Positions 29,171 through 38,178 are shown, numbered from the stretch's first letter. The stretch: DNA of 64,000 nt from Amphritea atlantica (GCA_024397875.1 CP073344.1:1045001-1109000), one strand, 5' to 3'. Notes: a model not told the origin generated them from the sequence alone. A program made the numbers and translations.

Positions 29171-29224
29171 ACCTCATGATCACAAATCTGTGTTGCAATC
29201 ATGAGGGGAACCATACATTTTTGT

Positions 29225-29745
29225 ATTTACCCGGACGCTGGTGCTTACACGCTGAACGAACCTCGTTATTAATATGGAGTATTGCGCGCCAGACCAGGTT
29301 TTAATGAACTCTGAAATATTCGCAGCGCCACAGGTGACCGTCAAGCTGACGGGTGCTGATGGTATTGTTCATATTGCCAGTGAGTGTGTTATGCCGTTCG
29401 TGCCAGGCTCGCCTGAGATGCTCTGGGCGGCCGGGTCAGCTAAGATAAACAGTGAGTCCCTTTACGTATTCATCACCCAGTGCGGTAAATCTCATTGTTG
29501 TTAGCCAGCCAGAATGCCAATAGTCCTATGAAGTAAATTCTTACAAATGTCCTGAGTGGGTTTTTCTATAAACAATGGACCAGATTGTGTTAAAAATAAC
29601 AGACTGGCTTGAACTTAACTTGACTAAATAAGGGTAGCTGATGGAGGTCATTGCACTGCCGTAGCGCTTCTATTCAGATAAAGGGGAGCCGTTTTATGGT
29701 TATGCTTTATCCGTAATGCCGTCAATGTCATGAAGGATTGTGAAC
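29225..29745. other. Intergenic region between IS copy 1 and hoxF
   Basis: About 520 bases. A 76-codon open frame at 29274-29504 has no ribosome site, no recognised domain and an unconvincing composition, so I do not call it a gene. The hox promoter should be here; I see no confident promoter motif. Confidence 0.5.
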
Positions 29746-31578
29746 ATGAATAACAAGATCCAGACGATTATTCAGCGTTATCAGTCAGACCGGACCCGTC
29801 TGCTTGATATGCTCTGGGAACTGCATCACCTGTACGGTTACCTACCCGGTGAGGCTCTGTCGGAGCTGGCCGGTGGCCTGAATATGTCAGTCGATGATGT
29901 GCGCGAAACCAGTTCCTTTTACCATTATTTTCATGATCATCCGACCGGCAGGTACACCTTTTATCTGAGCAATACGGTGATTGCCAGAATGAAGGGTTAT
30001 CAGCAGGTGCTGGCGGCACTGGAGCGTGAGACCGGCGCATCTGTCGGGGGAGTGGATGAGTCCGGGACGTTTGGCTTGTATGAAACACCCTGCATCGGCC
30101 TGAGCGATCAGGAACCGGCGATGTTGCTCGATGATGTGGTATTTACCCGACTGACCCCCGAAAAAATCTCAGATATTGTCAGCCTGTTAAAACAGGGCCG
30201 ATCACCCGCAGAGATCGCTAACCCCAATGCCTTGCCTGAAGATGATGTTACCTATGTAGATCAGCTGGTTGAAACCAATATCTGTCAGGCCGGCCCGGTG
30301 TTTTTTCAGCCTCTGAATGATTTCCCAAGGCTTCTGAAAAACTGTCTGGATGCCGGTCCCGATGCTGTCATCGGGGAGATTGCCTCTGCCAGTCTGAGGG
30401 GGCATGGCGGGGCGGGTTTCTCCACCGGGTTGAAGTGGCGCCTGTGCCGCGAGGCTGCAGGGGCGGCTAAATATGTGATCTGTAATGCTGACGAGGGGGA
30501 GCCGGGCACTTTCAAAGACAGAGCTTTACTGATTCGCTCGCCGCAGGCTGTATTGATGGGGATGATTCTGGCCGCCAGCGTGATCGGTGCCCGCGAGGGA
30601 ATTATCTATCTGCGTCAGGAGTATATCTATCTCAAAGCTTATCTGGAGAAACAACTGCAACTGTTCAGAGAGCAGGGGTTGCTGGGAGACAATATTCTTG
30701 GGCATGTGGATTTTAGTTTTGATATCCGTATCCAGATGGGTGCCGGGGCTTATATCTGCGGAGATGAATCAGCACTGATCGAATCCTGCGAGGGTAAGCG
30801 GGGCACCCCCCGGGTGAAACCGCCTTACCCGGTAGAGCAGGGCTATCTGGGGATGCCGACCTGTGTCAACAATGTTGAAACTCTTGCTGCGGTAACCCGG
30901 GTGATGCAGCAGGGGGCTGACTGGTATCAGAAACTGGGCACAGAGGATTCCAGAGGTAGCCGGCTGATGAGTGTTTCGGGTGATTGTGTACGCCCCGGAA
31001 TATACGAAATAGAGTGGGGCACGACCCTTAATCAGGTGCTGACTCGGGTGGGGGCTGTCGATCCCTGGGCGGTACAGGTCAGCGGCCCGTCTGGCGAGTG
31101 TGTTGCGGTCGAAAAAAGTGGCGAGCGGCGCTTCGGTTACGGCGACCTCAGCTGCAATGGCTCTTTGATGATCTTCGACCGCTCAAGGGATCTGCTCGAA
31201 ATTGTGCAGCACTTTATGCAATTCTTTGTCGATGAATCCTGCGGTATCTGCACTCCCTGTCGGGCGGGTAATATTGATCTGCGTAACAAGGTTGAACGGA
31301 TTATTGCCGGCAGGGCCTGTCAGCAGGATCTGGATGAGGTGGTGAGTTGGGGGAATCTGGTACGCAGTACCAGTCGCTGTGGACTGGGAGCCACTTCGCC
31401 CAATCCGATTCTGAGTACCTTGCAGCAGTTCCCGGAAATCTATCAGGCAAAACTGACCCGGCAGCAGGGGGTCTTATTGCCATCATTTGATCTGGGAGCT
31501 GCGTTACAGGGCAACGAACAGGCGCGTATAGAACTGACCCGGATAACGGCGAAAGAGGTTTCGGAGAAAACGAAATGA
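29746..31578 (+). CDS. hoxF: NAD-reducing [NiFe] hydrogenase, diaphorase subunit HoxF
   Basis: Binds FMN and NAD(H) and passes electrons to and from the hydrogenase module. 610 residues from ATG 29746 (AAGGA 8 bases upstream; GTG 29740 is too close). The N-terminal NuoE-like domain (about 1-165) is fused to a NuoF-like domain with LRGHGGAGFSTGLKW, CNADEGEPGTFKDR, GAGAYICGDESALIE and the [4Fe-4S] motif ESCGICTPCRAG...TSRCGLG. The NuoE-like part has only one cysteine (TPCIGLSDQEP), so it cannot hold a four-cysteine [2Fe-2S] cluster. It overlaps hoxU by 4 bases. Confidence 0.93.
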   Translation: MNNKIQTIIQRYQSDRTRLLDMLWELHHLYGYLPGEALSELAGGLNMSVDDVRETSSFYHYFHDHPTGRYTFYLSNTVIARMKGYQQVLAALERETGASVGGVDESGTFGLYETPCIGLSDQEPAMLLDDVVFTRLTPEKISDIVSLLKQGRSPAEIANPNALPEDDVTYVDQLVETNICQAGPVFFQPLNDFPRLLKNCLDAGPDAVIGEIASASLRGHGGAGFSTGLKWRLCREAAGAAKYVICNADEGEPGTFKDRALLIRSPQAVLMGMILAASVIGAREGIIYLRQEYIYLKAYLEKQLQLFREQGLLGDNILGHVDFSFDIRIQMGAGAYICGDESALIESCEGKRGTPRVKPPYPVEQGYLGMPTCVNNVETLAAVTRVMQQGADWYQKLGTEDSRGSRLMSVSGDCVRPGIYEIEWGTTLNQVLTRVGAVDPWAVQVSGPSGECVAVEKSGERRFGYGDLSCNGSLMIFDRSRDLLEIVQHFMQFFVDESCGICTPCRAGNIDLRNKVERIIAGRACQQDLDEVVSWGNLVRSTSRCGLGATSPNPILSTLQQFPEIYQAKLTRQQGVLLPSFDLGAALQGNEQARIELTRITAKEVSEKTK

Positions 31579-32279
31579 GTATTCAGATAACCATTGATGG
31601 TCAGCCGGTAGCAACTGAAGCGGGACATAACCTGGTGGACGTTGCTGCAGACAACGGCGTGTATATTCCTACGCTCTGTTATCTCAAAGGACGGCCCTGT
31701 CTGGGGACCTGCCGTGTCTGTTCGGTCCGGGTCAATGGCCATGTGACTGCCGCCTGCAGTGTGCCGGTGGCTGATGGTATGCAGGTGGAGGTCGAAACGG
31801 CAGAGCTGGCAGATATGCGTAAAGCGCTGGTGGAGTTTCTCTTTGTTGAGGGCAATCACAACTGCCCCAGTTGTGAAAAAAGTGGTCGCTGCGAGCTTCA
31901 GGATACCGGTTATGAGCTGGAGATGATGGTATCCCGTTTCCCTTACCGTTTTCCGTTGCGGCCGCGGGAGGTGGTGGCCGAACAACTCTGGCTGGAGCGC
32001 GACCGCTGTATCTTCTGTCAGCGCTGTGTTGAATTTATCCGGGACCGGAAAACCGATCAGAAGATCTTCAGTATCAAGGGGCGTGGCAGCACTGCGCAGA
32101 TTGAGATCAATGCAGAACTTGCCAATGCGATGCCGCCGGAGCAGGTGCGGCAAGCGGTCGATATCTGCCCGGTGGGCTGTATTCTTGAGAAAGGGGTTGG
32201 CTTTAATGATCCGATCGGGCAGCGCAAATTTGAGATTCAATCGGTGCGTGAACGGGCGCTGGGGGAGAAAAAGAAATGA
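31575..32279 (+). CDS. hoxU: Hydrogenase diaphorase small subunit HoxU
   Basis: Electron-relay subunit, 234 residues, resembling the N-terminus of NuoG. [2Fe-2S] ligands in PTLCYLKGRPCLGTCRVC plus a later Cys, the His/Cys cluster motif NHNCPSCEKSGRCELQ, and a [4Fe-4S] set in DRCIFCQRCVEF with DICPVGC. It connects HoxF to HoxYH. It overlaps both neighbours by 4 bases, so the operon is translationally coupled. Confidence 0.95.
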   Translation: MSIQITIDGQPVATEAGHNLVDVAADNGVYIPTLCYLKGRPCLGTCRVCSVRVNGHVTAACSVPVADGMQVEVETAELADMRKALVEFLFVEGNHNCPSCEKSGRCELQDTGYELEMMVSRFPYRFPLRPREVVAEQLWLERDRCIFCQRCVEFIRDRKTDQKIFSIKGRGSTAQIEINAELANAMPPEQVRQAVDICPVGCILEKGVGFNDPIGQRKFEIQSVRERALGEKKK

Positions 32280-32905
32280 GTAAACCCGATAAAAACCAAA
32301 CCTGTTCACACGATCTTCCGGCCAGCCAGATGGACCCTGCACTACAGGCGGCGCGAGATAAAAAAATCAAGGTGGCGATGATCGGTTTGTGCGGCTGCTG
32401 GGGCTGCACTCTGTCACTTCTGGATATGGATGAAGCGCTACTGGGGCTGTTGGATAAAGTGACTATCCTGCGTTCATCGCTGACCGATATTAAGCGGATT
32501 CCGGAGCGCTGTGCCATCGGTTTTATCGAAGGCGGTGTGGCTAATGAAGAGAATATTGAGACTCTGAAAGAGTTTCGCGAGAATTGTGACATTCTTATAT
32601 CCGTTGGCGCCTGCGCTATCTGGGGTGGCGTTCCGGCGATGCGTAATGAGTTTGAACTGACCGACTGCCTGAAAGAAGCCTATGTTGATTCAGTCACCGC
32701 GGTGCCTGGTGCAATACCCACGATTCCGTACCACGACGATATTCCGCGGATAACCACCAAGGTATACCCCTGTCACGAAGTGGTTAAAATGGATTACTTT
32801 ATCCCCGGTTGCCCTCCAGATGGTGCAACGATTCTTAAAGTGCTGGATGATCTGATTAACGGGCGTGAATTCGACCTGCCGGCATCGATTAACCGATACG
32901 ATTAA
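32276..32905 (+). CDS. hoxY: Hydrogenase small subunit HoxY
   Basis: 209 residues. Carries the proximal [4Fe-4S] cluster: LCGCWGCTLSLLDMDEAL, VGACAIWGG, and PGCPPDGATIL provide the cysteines. No signal peptide, so the enzyme is cytoplasmic, as in group 3d soluble hydrogenases. It lacks the medial and distal cluster extension of membrane-bound enzymes. Confidence 0.95.
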   Translation: MSKPDKNQTCSHDLPASQMDPALQAARDKKIKVAMIGLCGCWGCTLSLLDMDEALLGLLDKVTILRSSLTDIKRIPERCAIGFIEGGVANEENIETLKEFRENCDILISVGACAIWGGVPAMRNEFELTDCLKEAYVDSVTAVPGAIPTIPYHDDIPRITTKVYPCHEVVKMDYFIPGCPPDGATILKVLDDLINGREFDLPASINRYD

Positions 32906-32919
32906 CAGAGGGAACCGAG

Positions 32920-34386
32920 ATGAGTCGAAAACTGGTTATTGATCCTGTTACCCGTATTGAGGGACATGGCAAGGTTACCATTCAGCTGGATGATAGTAAC
33001 AGGGTGACCGATGCTAAGCTCCATGTGGTGGAGTTTCGCGGTTTTGAAAAGCTGATACAGGGACATCCCTACTGGGAAGCGCCGATGTTGCTACAGAGGA
33101 TCTGTGGTATCTGCTTTGTCAGTCATCACCTGTGCGGCGCCAAAGCTCTGGATGATATGGTTGGTGTGGGACAGGGGTCTGGAATCGATATGCTGCCAAC
33201 GCCAGAAAAAATCCGTCGACTGGGGCACTATGCCCAGCAGTTACAGTCCCATGTGACCGCCTATTTTTATCTGGTTGTCCCCGAGATGCTGTTCGGTATG
33301 GATGCGCCGCCGGAGCAGCGCAATGTGCTGGGGCTGGTGGAACAGAATCCGGCGCTGGTAAAGCGGGTTGTTGCACTACGTAAGTGGGGGCAGGAGCTGA
33401 TCAAAGCGGTATTAGGTAAGCGGATGCACGGCATCAGCTCTATCCCTGGCGGGGTGAGCAAGAATCTCAGCGCAGCGGAACGGGATCGCTTTCTCAACGG
33501 AGAGGCGGGGCTGCTCTCCATTGATGAGGTGATCGAATACGCTCAGGATGGTCTGAATCTGTTTTATGATTTTCATGAAAAACACCGCCAAGAGGTCGAT
33601 AGTTTTGCCGTGGTTCCGTCACTGGATATGTGCCTGGTTAATGAAGCGGGCAATGTGGACTACTATCACGGCCGAATCCGGATTATCGATGAAAACAAGA
33701 CCATCGTGCGGGAGTTTGATTACCACGACTATCTTGAGCATTTTTCCGAAGCGACCGAAGCGTGGAGCTATATGAAGTTTCCCTTCCTGAAGCAACTGGG
33801 ACGGGACAAAGGTTCTGTACGGGTGGGGCCTCTGGCGCGCATGAATGTAACTAAAACGCTCTCTACTCCACTGGCTCAGGCGGCCCTGGAAAAGTTTCAT
33901 GACTACACCGGCGGTAAATCAAACAGTATGACGCTGCATACTAACTGGGCCCGTGCTATTGAGATTATCCACTCCGCAGAACTGATTAAAGAACTGTTGA
34001 ATGATCCCGACCTGCAAAATGAGCAGTTGCTGATGACCCCGGCGGAAAACGCCTGGACCGGTGAGGGGATTGGCGTTGTTGAGGCCCCCCGGGGGACTCT
34101 GCTGCACCACTACCAGGCCAATAAAGAGGGCGAGATTACGTTTGCCAATCTGATCGTTTCGACCACTCAGAACAATAGTGTCATCAATCGAACGGTGCAG
34201 TCGGTGGCAGAGGATTATATCAGTGGAAACGCTGAAATTACCGAGGGGATGATGAACGCTATCGAAGTGGGCATTCGCGCATACGATCCCTGCCTGAGTT
34301 GTGCTACCCATGCGCTGGGGCAGATGCCACTGGCGGTTTCTCTGTTTGATGCAGAGGGGAATCTGATTGATGAACAGCGCCGTTAA
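32920..34386 (+). CDS. hoxH: Hydrogenase large subunit HoxH
   Basis: Holds the NiFe(CN)2CO active site; 488 residues. N-terminal cysteine pair in LQRICGICFVSHHLCGAK and C-terminal pair in DPCLSCATHALGQMPL. A C-terminal tail (AVSLFDAEGNLIDEQRR) remains for proteolytic removal during maturation. AGAGGGAACC precedes the ATG. The gene for its protease overlaps the 3' end. Confidence 0.96.
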   Translation: MSRKLVIDPVTRIEGHGKVTIQLDDSNRVTDAKLHVVEFRGFEKLIQGHPYWEAPMLLQRICGICFVSHHLCGAKALDDMVGVGQGSGIDMLPTPEKIRRLGHYAQQLQSHVTAYFYLVVPEMLFGMDAPPEQRNVLGLVEQNPALVKRVVALRKWGQELIKAVLGKRMHGISSIPGGVSKNLSAAERDRFLNGEAGLLSIDEVIEYAQDGLNLFYDFHEKHRQEVDSFAVVPSLDMCLVNEAGNVDYYHGRIRIIDENKTIVREFDYHDYLEHFSEATEAWSYMKFPFLKQLGRDKGSVRVGPLARMNVTKTLSTPLAQAALEKFHDYTGGKSNSMTLHTNWARAIEIIHSAELIKELLNDPDLQNEQLLMTPAENAWTGEGIGVVEAPRGTLLHHYQANKEGEITFANLIVSTTQNNSVINRTVQSVAEDYISGNAEITEGMMNAIEVGIRAYDPCLSCATHALGQMPLAVSLFDAEGNLIDEQRR

Positions 34387-34846
34387 ACCGAAGCGGCTAG
34401 CGCTGGCGGACTTTAACCGGGCCGATTGTCTGATCTATGGTATCGGAAATCTTGCTCGCCAGGATGACGGATTGGGATGGGCGTTTGTCGACTGGCTGGA
34501 AGCCACAGGCATCTGTCCTGAGGCAGAGATGGTGCGTAATTATCAGCTGTTTCTCGAAGATGCCGATCTGATCAGCCGTAAACAAAAAGTGTTGTTTATC
34601 GATGCCACTCAGGATCCGGGGGTGGAGGCGTTTTCACTGCAGTCGGCGAGTGCAAAACTGGATTTTAGCTTCACCTCCCATGCGATCTCCATTCCGGCCA
34701 TCATGGCGACCTGTCAGCTCTGCTTTGATAAACAGCCAGCAGTCTATGTGCTGGCTATCAGAGGGTATGAATGGGCGTTAGAGGAGGGGTTGACCGCCGG
34801 TGCCAGGTCTAATTTAGACCGCGCTATAGCTCACTTTAGGGTATAG
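34370..34846 (+). CDS. hoxW: Hydrogenase maturation endopeptidase HoxW
   Basis: 158 residues from ATG 34370, with GAGGGGA upstream inside hoxH; it overlaps hoxH by 17 bases. HycI/HoxW-type traits: YGIGNLARQDDGLGWAFVDW with the Ni-sensing acidic residues, and FTSHAISIPA carrying the conserved histidine. Cleaves the HoxH C-terminal tail after nickel insertion. The hypABCDEF accessory genes are not in the window and must be elsewhere for the enzyme to mature. Confidence 0.9.
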   Translation: MNSAVKPKRLALADFNRADCLIYGIGNLARQDDGLGWAFVDWLEATGICPEAEMVRNYQLFLEDADLISRKQKVLFIDATQDPGVEAFSLQSASAKLDFSFTSHAISIPAIMATCQLCFDKQPAVYVLAIRGYEWALEEGLTAGARSNLDRAIAHFRV

Positions 34847-34921
34847 CGGTTTTGTAGCGGGCTAATGACTCCAGCCAGACATCTGTTTGTCACGCAGACT
34901 GTCCGTGGACAGGTGGCAGGG

Positions 34922-37426
34922 TTAAGCTTTTTGATGTTGATGCCAGTTGATGAATGCATCTGCCGGCATCGGTCTGGCGAGCAGAAATCCCTGCAGCTGA
35001 TCACAGCTCATCTGTTTGAGAATATTCATCTGTGACTGATGCTCGATGCCCTCGGCGACAACCTTCAGGCCCAGTATATGGCTCATCTCAATGATCGAGG
35101 TGACGATGGCCCGGTCCACTTCTGAGTCTCCCAGATTGACCAGAAAGCTACGATCAATCTTCAGAGTATCCAGCTCCATCGTGCGGATATAGCTGAGACT
35201 GGAGTAGCCGGTGCCAAAATCATCAATCGCCACCTGAATACCCTGGCTGCGAAGTGTATTAATTGCCCTTTTGGTCTCCTCCGGACAGTAAAGAAAGCAG
35301 GATTCGGTCAGCTCTACTGACAGAAGGTGTGCGGGTAGACTTTGTTGTTGCAGTGTCGCAAGAATACGCTCAGCGATATCGCCCTGCTGAAACTGTTTGG
35401 CTGAGACATTAACGGCCACGTTGATCTCGGCACCCTGTTTACGCCATGCCGCAATCTGTCGACAGGCTTCTGCGATTACAAAATCACCGATCCGGTTGAT
35501 CAGTCCAAGATCCTCTGCCAGGGGAATAAACTCAACCGGTGAAATAAAGCCCAGTTGCGGATGCAGCCAGCGTAACAGCGCCTCACAGCTGTCAGATCTG
35601 CCTGTTTGAAGGCAGACTTTCGGCTGGTAATAGAGTTGAAACTCGCCATTATCCAGGGCTGCCTGAAGGTCGCTGCCCATCTGATAGCGGGACTGAATCT
35701 GCTGGTGTTGTTCAGAAGAGAAGAAGCGGAAACTGTTGCGCCCGAAATCTTTTGCCAGATGTACAGCCGAGTCGGCACATTTGAGCAGGGATTCCGCATT
35801 GTCGGCATCGGTTGGATAGAAGCTGACGCCGATGCTGATAGTGACTTTCAGTTCTTTATCATCGATCAGAATTGGTTGGTTGACTGTGTTCAGCAAGCGG
35901 TTGAGAAACTCACTGATGTGAGGTGTGTTATCGACATCGGTGAGAATCAGATTAAACTCATCGCCGCCAAAACGGGCCACGGTATCGCCATTATCTAACT
36001 CATGTTCAATGCGCCGGCCGACCTCCTTAAGCACTTTGTCCCCGGTTTCGTGGCCATACAGGTCGTTGATTTGCTGAAAAAAATCAACATCTATATACGC
36101 TACGGCAATCCGGTGTTGATGCTCTTTAGCATATCCCAGTGATAGCTGAAGACGGTCATTAAAGAGTTTTCGGTTAGGGAGTCGGGTCAGCTCATCGAAG
36201 TAGGCAAGCCGCTTGATGCGGGCTTCAGATTTTTTTATCTCGGTCAGGTCGGTGAAAATTGCTGCATATTGCGAGATATTTCCACTGTCATCCCTGATCG
36301 AAGTGATACTGAGCCACTCAGGGTATACCGAACCATCTCTGCGCCGATTCCAGATCTCCCCCTGCCAGAAACCCTGTTCTGCCAGGTTTAGCCACATCTC
36401 GGTATAAAACCTTTCGTTGTGGCGTCCGGAGCTGAGAATGCTGGGGTTTTTCCCCAACACTTCTTCACTGGTATATCCGGTGATCTCCGTGAACGATGGA
36501 TTAACCCGAAGAATAAGAGAGTTTTTATCACAGATGACGATCGCTTCCATCGACGCTTCAATGACTTTATCCGCCAGCTTCAGACTGTGTTGGGATTGTT
36601 CCAGCGCACGATCCTGTTCATTCAGCAGTTCCCGCAGGTGATACACGCAATCACTTTCTACACTTTGCAGGATATCGGAGTAGGAGATAAGCCCGGTTAT
36701 TTTTCCCTCATGGTTAGTGATAGCGAGATGCTGGAACTGATGCTGGTGAAATACCTTTCGGGCTTTATATAAGCTTAAATTCTGTTCAATCGTCACCAGA
36801 GGGTTATTGCAAAGGTCGCTGAGATTATGATCCTGCATATTCTGAGAGATCAGGGTCACGGCGTCCCGTTCGGTAAATATACCGCATACTTCGTTATGCT
36901 GAGTGATCAACAGGGCGGAACTGTCGGATGCCTTCAGTTTCTGCAGCGCAGAGAGAACGGTACTGTTGCCATCAACAGTGAGCGGAGCGTGATCTGCGAT
37001 CTCCTCGACTGAGCGCAGGAAAAGGTCATGTTCGATACCGTGACTGTTAACCACGTCGGTTTCAGAGAGAATCCCGCAGGCTTCTCCGGATGCTTTGGTC
37101 ACGACGAGATGGCGAACCCCTTCGGCGATCAGTCTGTGTTCGGCTTCATCCACTGATTCCCATTCTGATACAGACGATACCGGTGCAGACATTAACTCTG
37201 TTATCGGAGCGTTTTCATGCTGATCTGCCCACAGACTGATCAGATCCCGCCGGGTGACAATACCCACGGGCAAACGATTATCGCACACAACAATACAGCC
37301 GATTTGTTGGTCGGCCATGAGCCTGATCAGGCTTTCTGCCGTTGCATCAGGCGTGCAGGTGATTAGGTTTGTCTGGGCAATATGTCTGACAAGTAACGGG
37401 TTGTTACGATCAGGAGTTCTGGACAT
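34922..37426 (-). CDS. CBS-PAS-GGDEF-EAL cyclic-di-GMP protein
   Basis: 834 residues, no membrane segments. Four CBS-like repeats (about 1-260), a short coiled linker, a PAS/PAC domain (about 285-400; EITGYTSEEVLG), GGDEF (RFGGDEF intact) and EAL (EALLRW, ELTES, DDFGTGYSSL, KIDRSFL all intact). Both cyclase and phosphodiesterase activities are possible. The RxxD product-inhibition site five residues before GGDEF reads DNGD, so that feedback site is absent. CBS domains usually bind adenine nucleotides, so the protein may couple energy state to c-di-GMP (inference). Convergent with hoxW. Confidence 0.93.
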   Translation of the reverse strand: MSRTPDRNNPLLVRHIAQTNLITCTPDATAESLIRLMADQQIGCIVVCDNRLPVGIVTRRDLISLWADQHENAPITELMSAPVSSVSEWESVDEAEHRLIAEGVRHLVVTKASGEACGILSETDVVNSHGIEHDLFLRSVEEIADHAPLTVDGNSTVLSALQKLKASDSSALLITQHNEVCGIFTERDAVTLISQNMQDHNLSDLCNNPLVTIEQNLSLYKARKVFHQHQFQHLAITNHEGKITGLISYSDILQSVESDCVYHLRELLNEQDRALEQSQHSLKLADKVIEASMEAIVICDKNSLILRVNPSFTEITGYTSEEVLGKNPSILSSGRHNERFYTEMWLNLAEQGFWQGEIWNRRRDGSVYPEWLSITSIRDDSGNISQYAAIFTDLTEIKKSEARIKRLAYFDELTRLPNRKLFNDRLQLSLGYAKEHQHRIAVAYIDVDFFQQINDLYGHETGDKVLKEVGRRIEHELDNGDTVARFGGDEFNLILTDVDNTPHISEFLNRLLNTVNQPILIDDKELKVTISIGVSFYPTDADNAESLLKCADSAVHLAKDFGRNSFRFFSSEQHQQIQSRYQMGSDLQAALDNGEFQLYYQPKVCLQTGRSDSCEALLRWLHPQLGFISPVEFIPLAEDLGLINRIGDFVIAEACRQIAAWRKQGAEINVAVNVSAKQFQQGDIAERILATLQQQSLPAHLLSVELTESCFLYCPEETKRAINTLRSQGIQVAIDDFGTGYSSLSYIRTMELDTLKIDRSFLVNLGDSEVDRAIVTSIIEMSHILGLKVVAEGIEHQSQMNILKQMSCDQLQGFLLARPMPADAFINWHQHQKA

Positions 37427-37606
37427 CGAAAAGGGACCCTTTCACCAGAGTGGATGTTTAAATGAGGCGGTATATTACACATGCACTTTAAGTGGGTATA
37501 GCCGCTGCAACCTGCACTGAGGGATTATGGCGATTAAATTCAAGTAATATGAATTTTTTATGATCTGTATCAGGTTTTGCTTTTATTGCTTGAATCCAAA
37601 TAAATC

Positions 37607-37632
37607 TGATCCTTCTCCGGCGTGCGTGCGTA
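37607..37632 (+). promoter_or_regulatory. RpoE/ChrR-type promoter, DUF2878 operon
   Basis: TGATCC (37607-37612), 16-base spacer, CGTA (37629-37632), 25 bases upstream of the ATG at 37657. The same bipartite pattern occurs before the other units of the sigma/chrR block. Confidence 0.65.
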
Positions 37633-37656
37633 GTAGTTTCTGGAGGAGCAGAGACT

Positions 37657-38178
37657 ATGAGATCAGGCTTATCACAGGGGTTCTGGGTTAATCAGGCGGG
37701 TTTTCAGCTGGCCTGGTGGTGTGCGATTTTATTCACCGGCCAGAGCTTACCTGTGCTTATCACCTTATTGCTGTTGCATTGTCTGTGTCACCGACAACCA
37801 CTCAATGAAGCGTATGTTGTCATTGCCTGCGGCTTGATTGGATTTTGCGTTGATCTGCTGCTCACGGCGGTGGGTTTTTTTCGCTTTGAGTCAGCGGCAA
37901 CACCGCCTCTGTGGTTACTTCTGTTGTGGTTTTGTTTCGCCGCGACCCTGAGACAGAGCCTGAGCTTTTTCCATAATCGCTGGGTGCTCGCTTCAGTGTG
38001 CGGAGGCGTATCCGGCAGCCTGGCCTATATTGCGGCGGCTAAACTCGGAGCCGTCAGTATCGGCTTATCGACACTACCGGGCTTTCTGATTCTGATGTTT
38101 ATCTGGATGGGACTGTTTCCGCTGCAGCTATGGCTGAGTGCGCAGCATTTTCCGGGGGAGGTCAGGGGTGCGTATTAA
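37657..38178 (+). CDS. DUF2878-type integral membrane protein
   Basis: 173 residues, almost entirely hydrophobic with about five to six membrane segments; ribosome site GGAGGAG. Likely DUF2878 from composition, length and neighbours. Function unknown. It heads a five-gene operon (through 40589) behind a sigma-factor-like promoter. Families of this kind commonly travel with ChrR-regulated cfa/photolyase genes, suggesting a role in the oxidative membrane response. Confidence 0.75.
   Translation: MRSGLSQGFWVNQAGFQLAWWCAILFTGQSLPVLITLLLLHCLCHRQPLNEAYVVIACGLIGFCVDLLLTAVGFFRFESAATPPLWLLLLWFCFAATLRQSLSFFHNRWVLASVCGGVSGSLAYIAAAKLGAVSIGLSTLPGFLILMFIWMGLFPLQLWLSAQHFPGEVRGAY

Larger units (their letters stand above)
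27901..29221 (+). mobile_element. IS110-family element (IS1111 type), copy 1
   Basis: About 1.32 kb, identical in length and, as far as I compared, in sequence to the inverted copy at about 55992-57312. Boundaries come from where the two copies stop matching: both have GGTTT on the left and TTTTTGT on the right, so ends are uncertain by a few T residues. The 12-base subterminal inverted repeat ATGGTTCCCCTC sits at 27906-27917 and, inverted, at about 29203-29214. One transposase gene, a short left end (about 72 bases) and a long right non-coding end (about 230 bases) are IS1111-subgroup traits. No target duplication is evident. It lies in the hexR terminator. Confidence 0.9.

Noticed and set aside
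29274..29504. 76-codon open frame between IS copy 1 and hoxF as a gene
   Set aside because: No ribosome site, no recognisable domain, and codon use unlike neighbours; likely chance.
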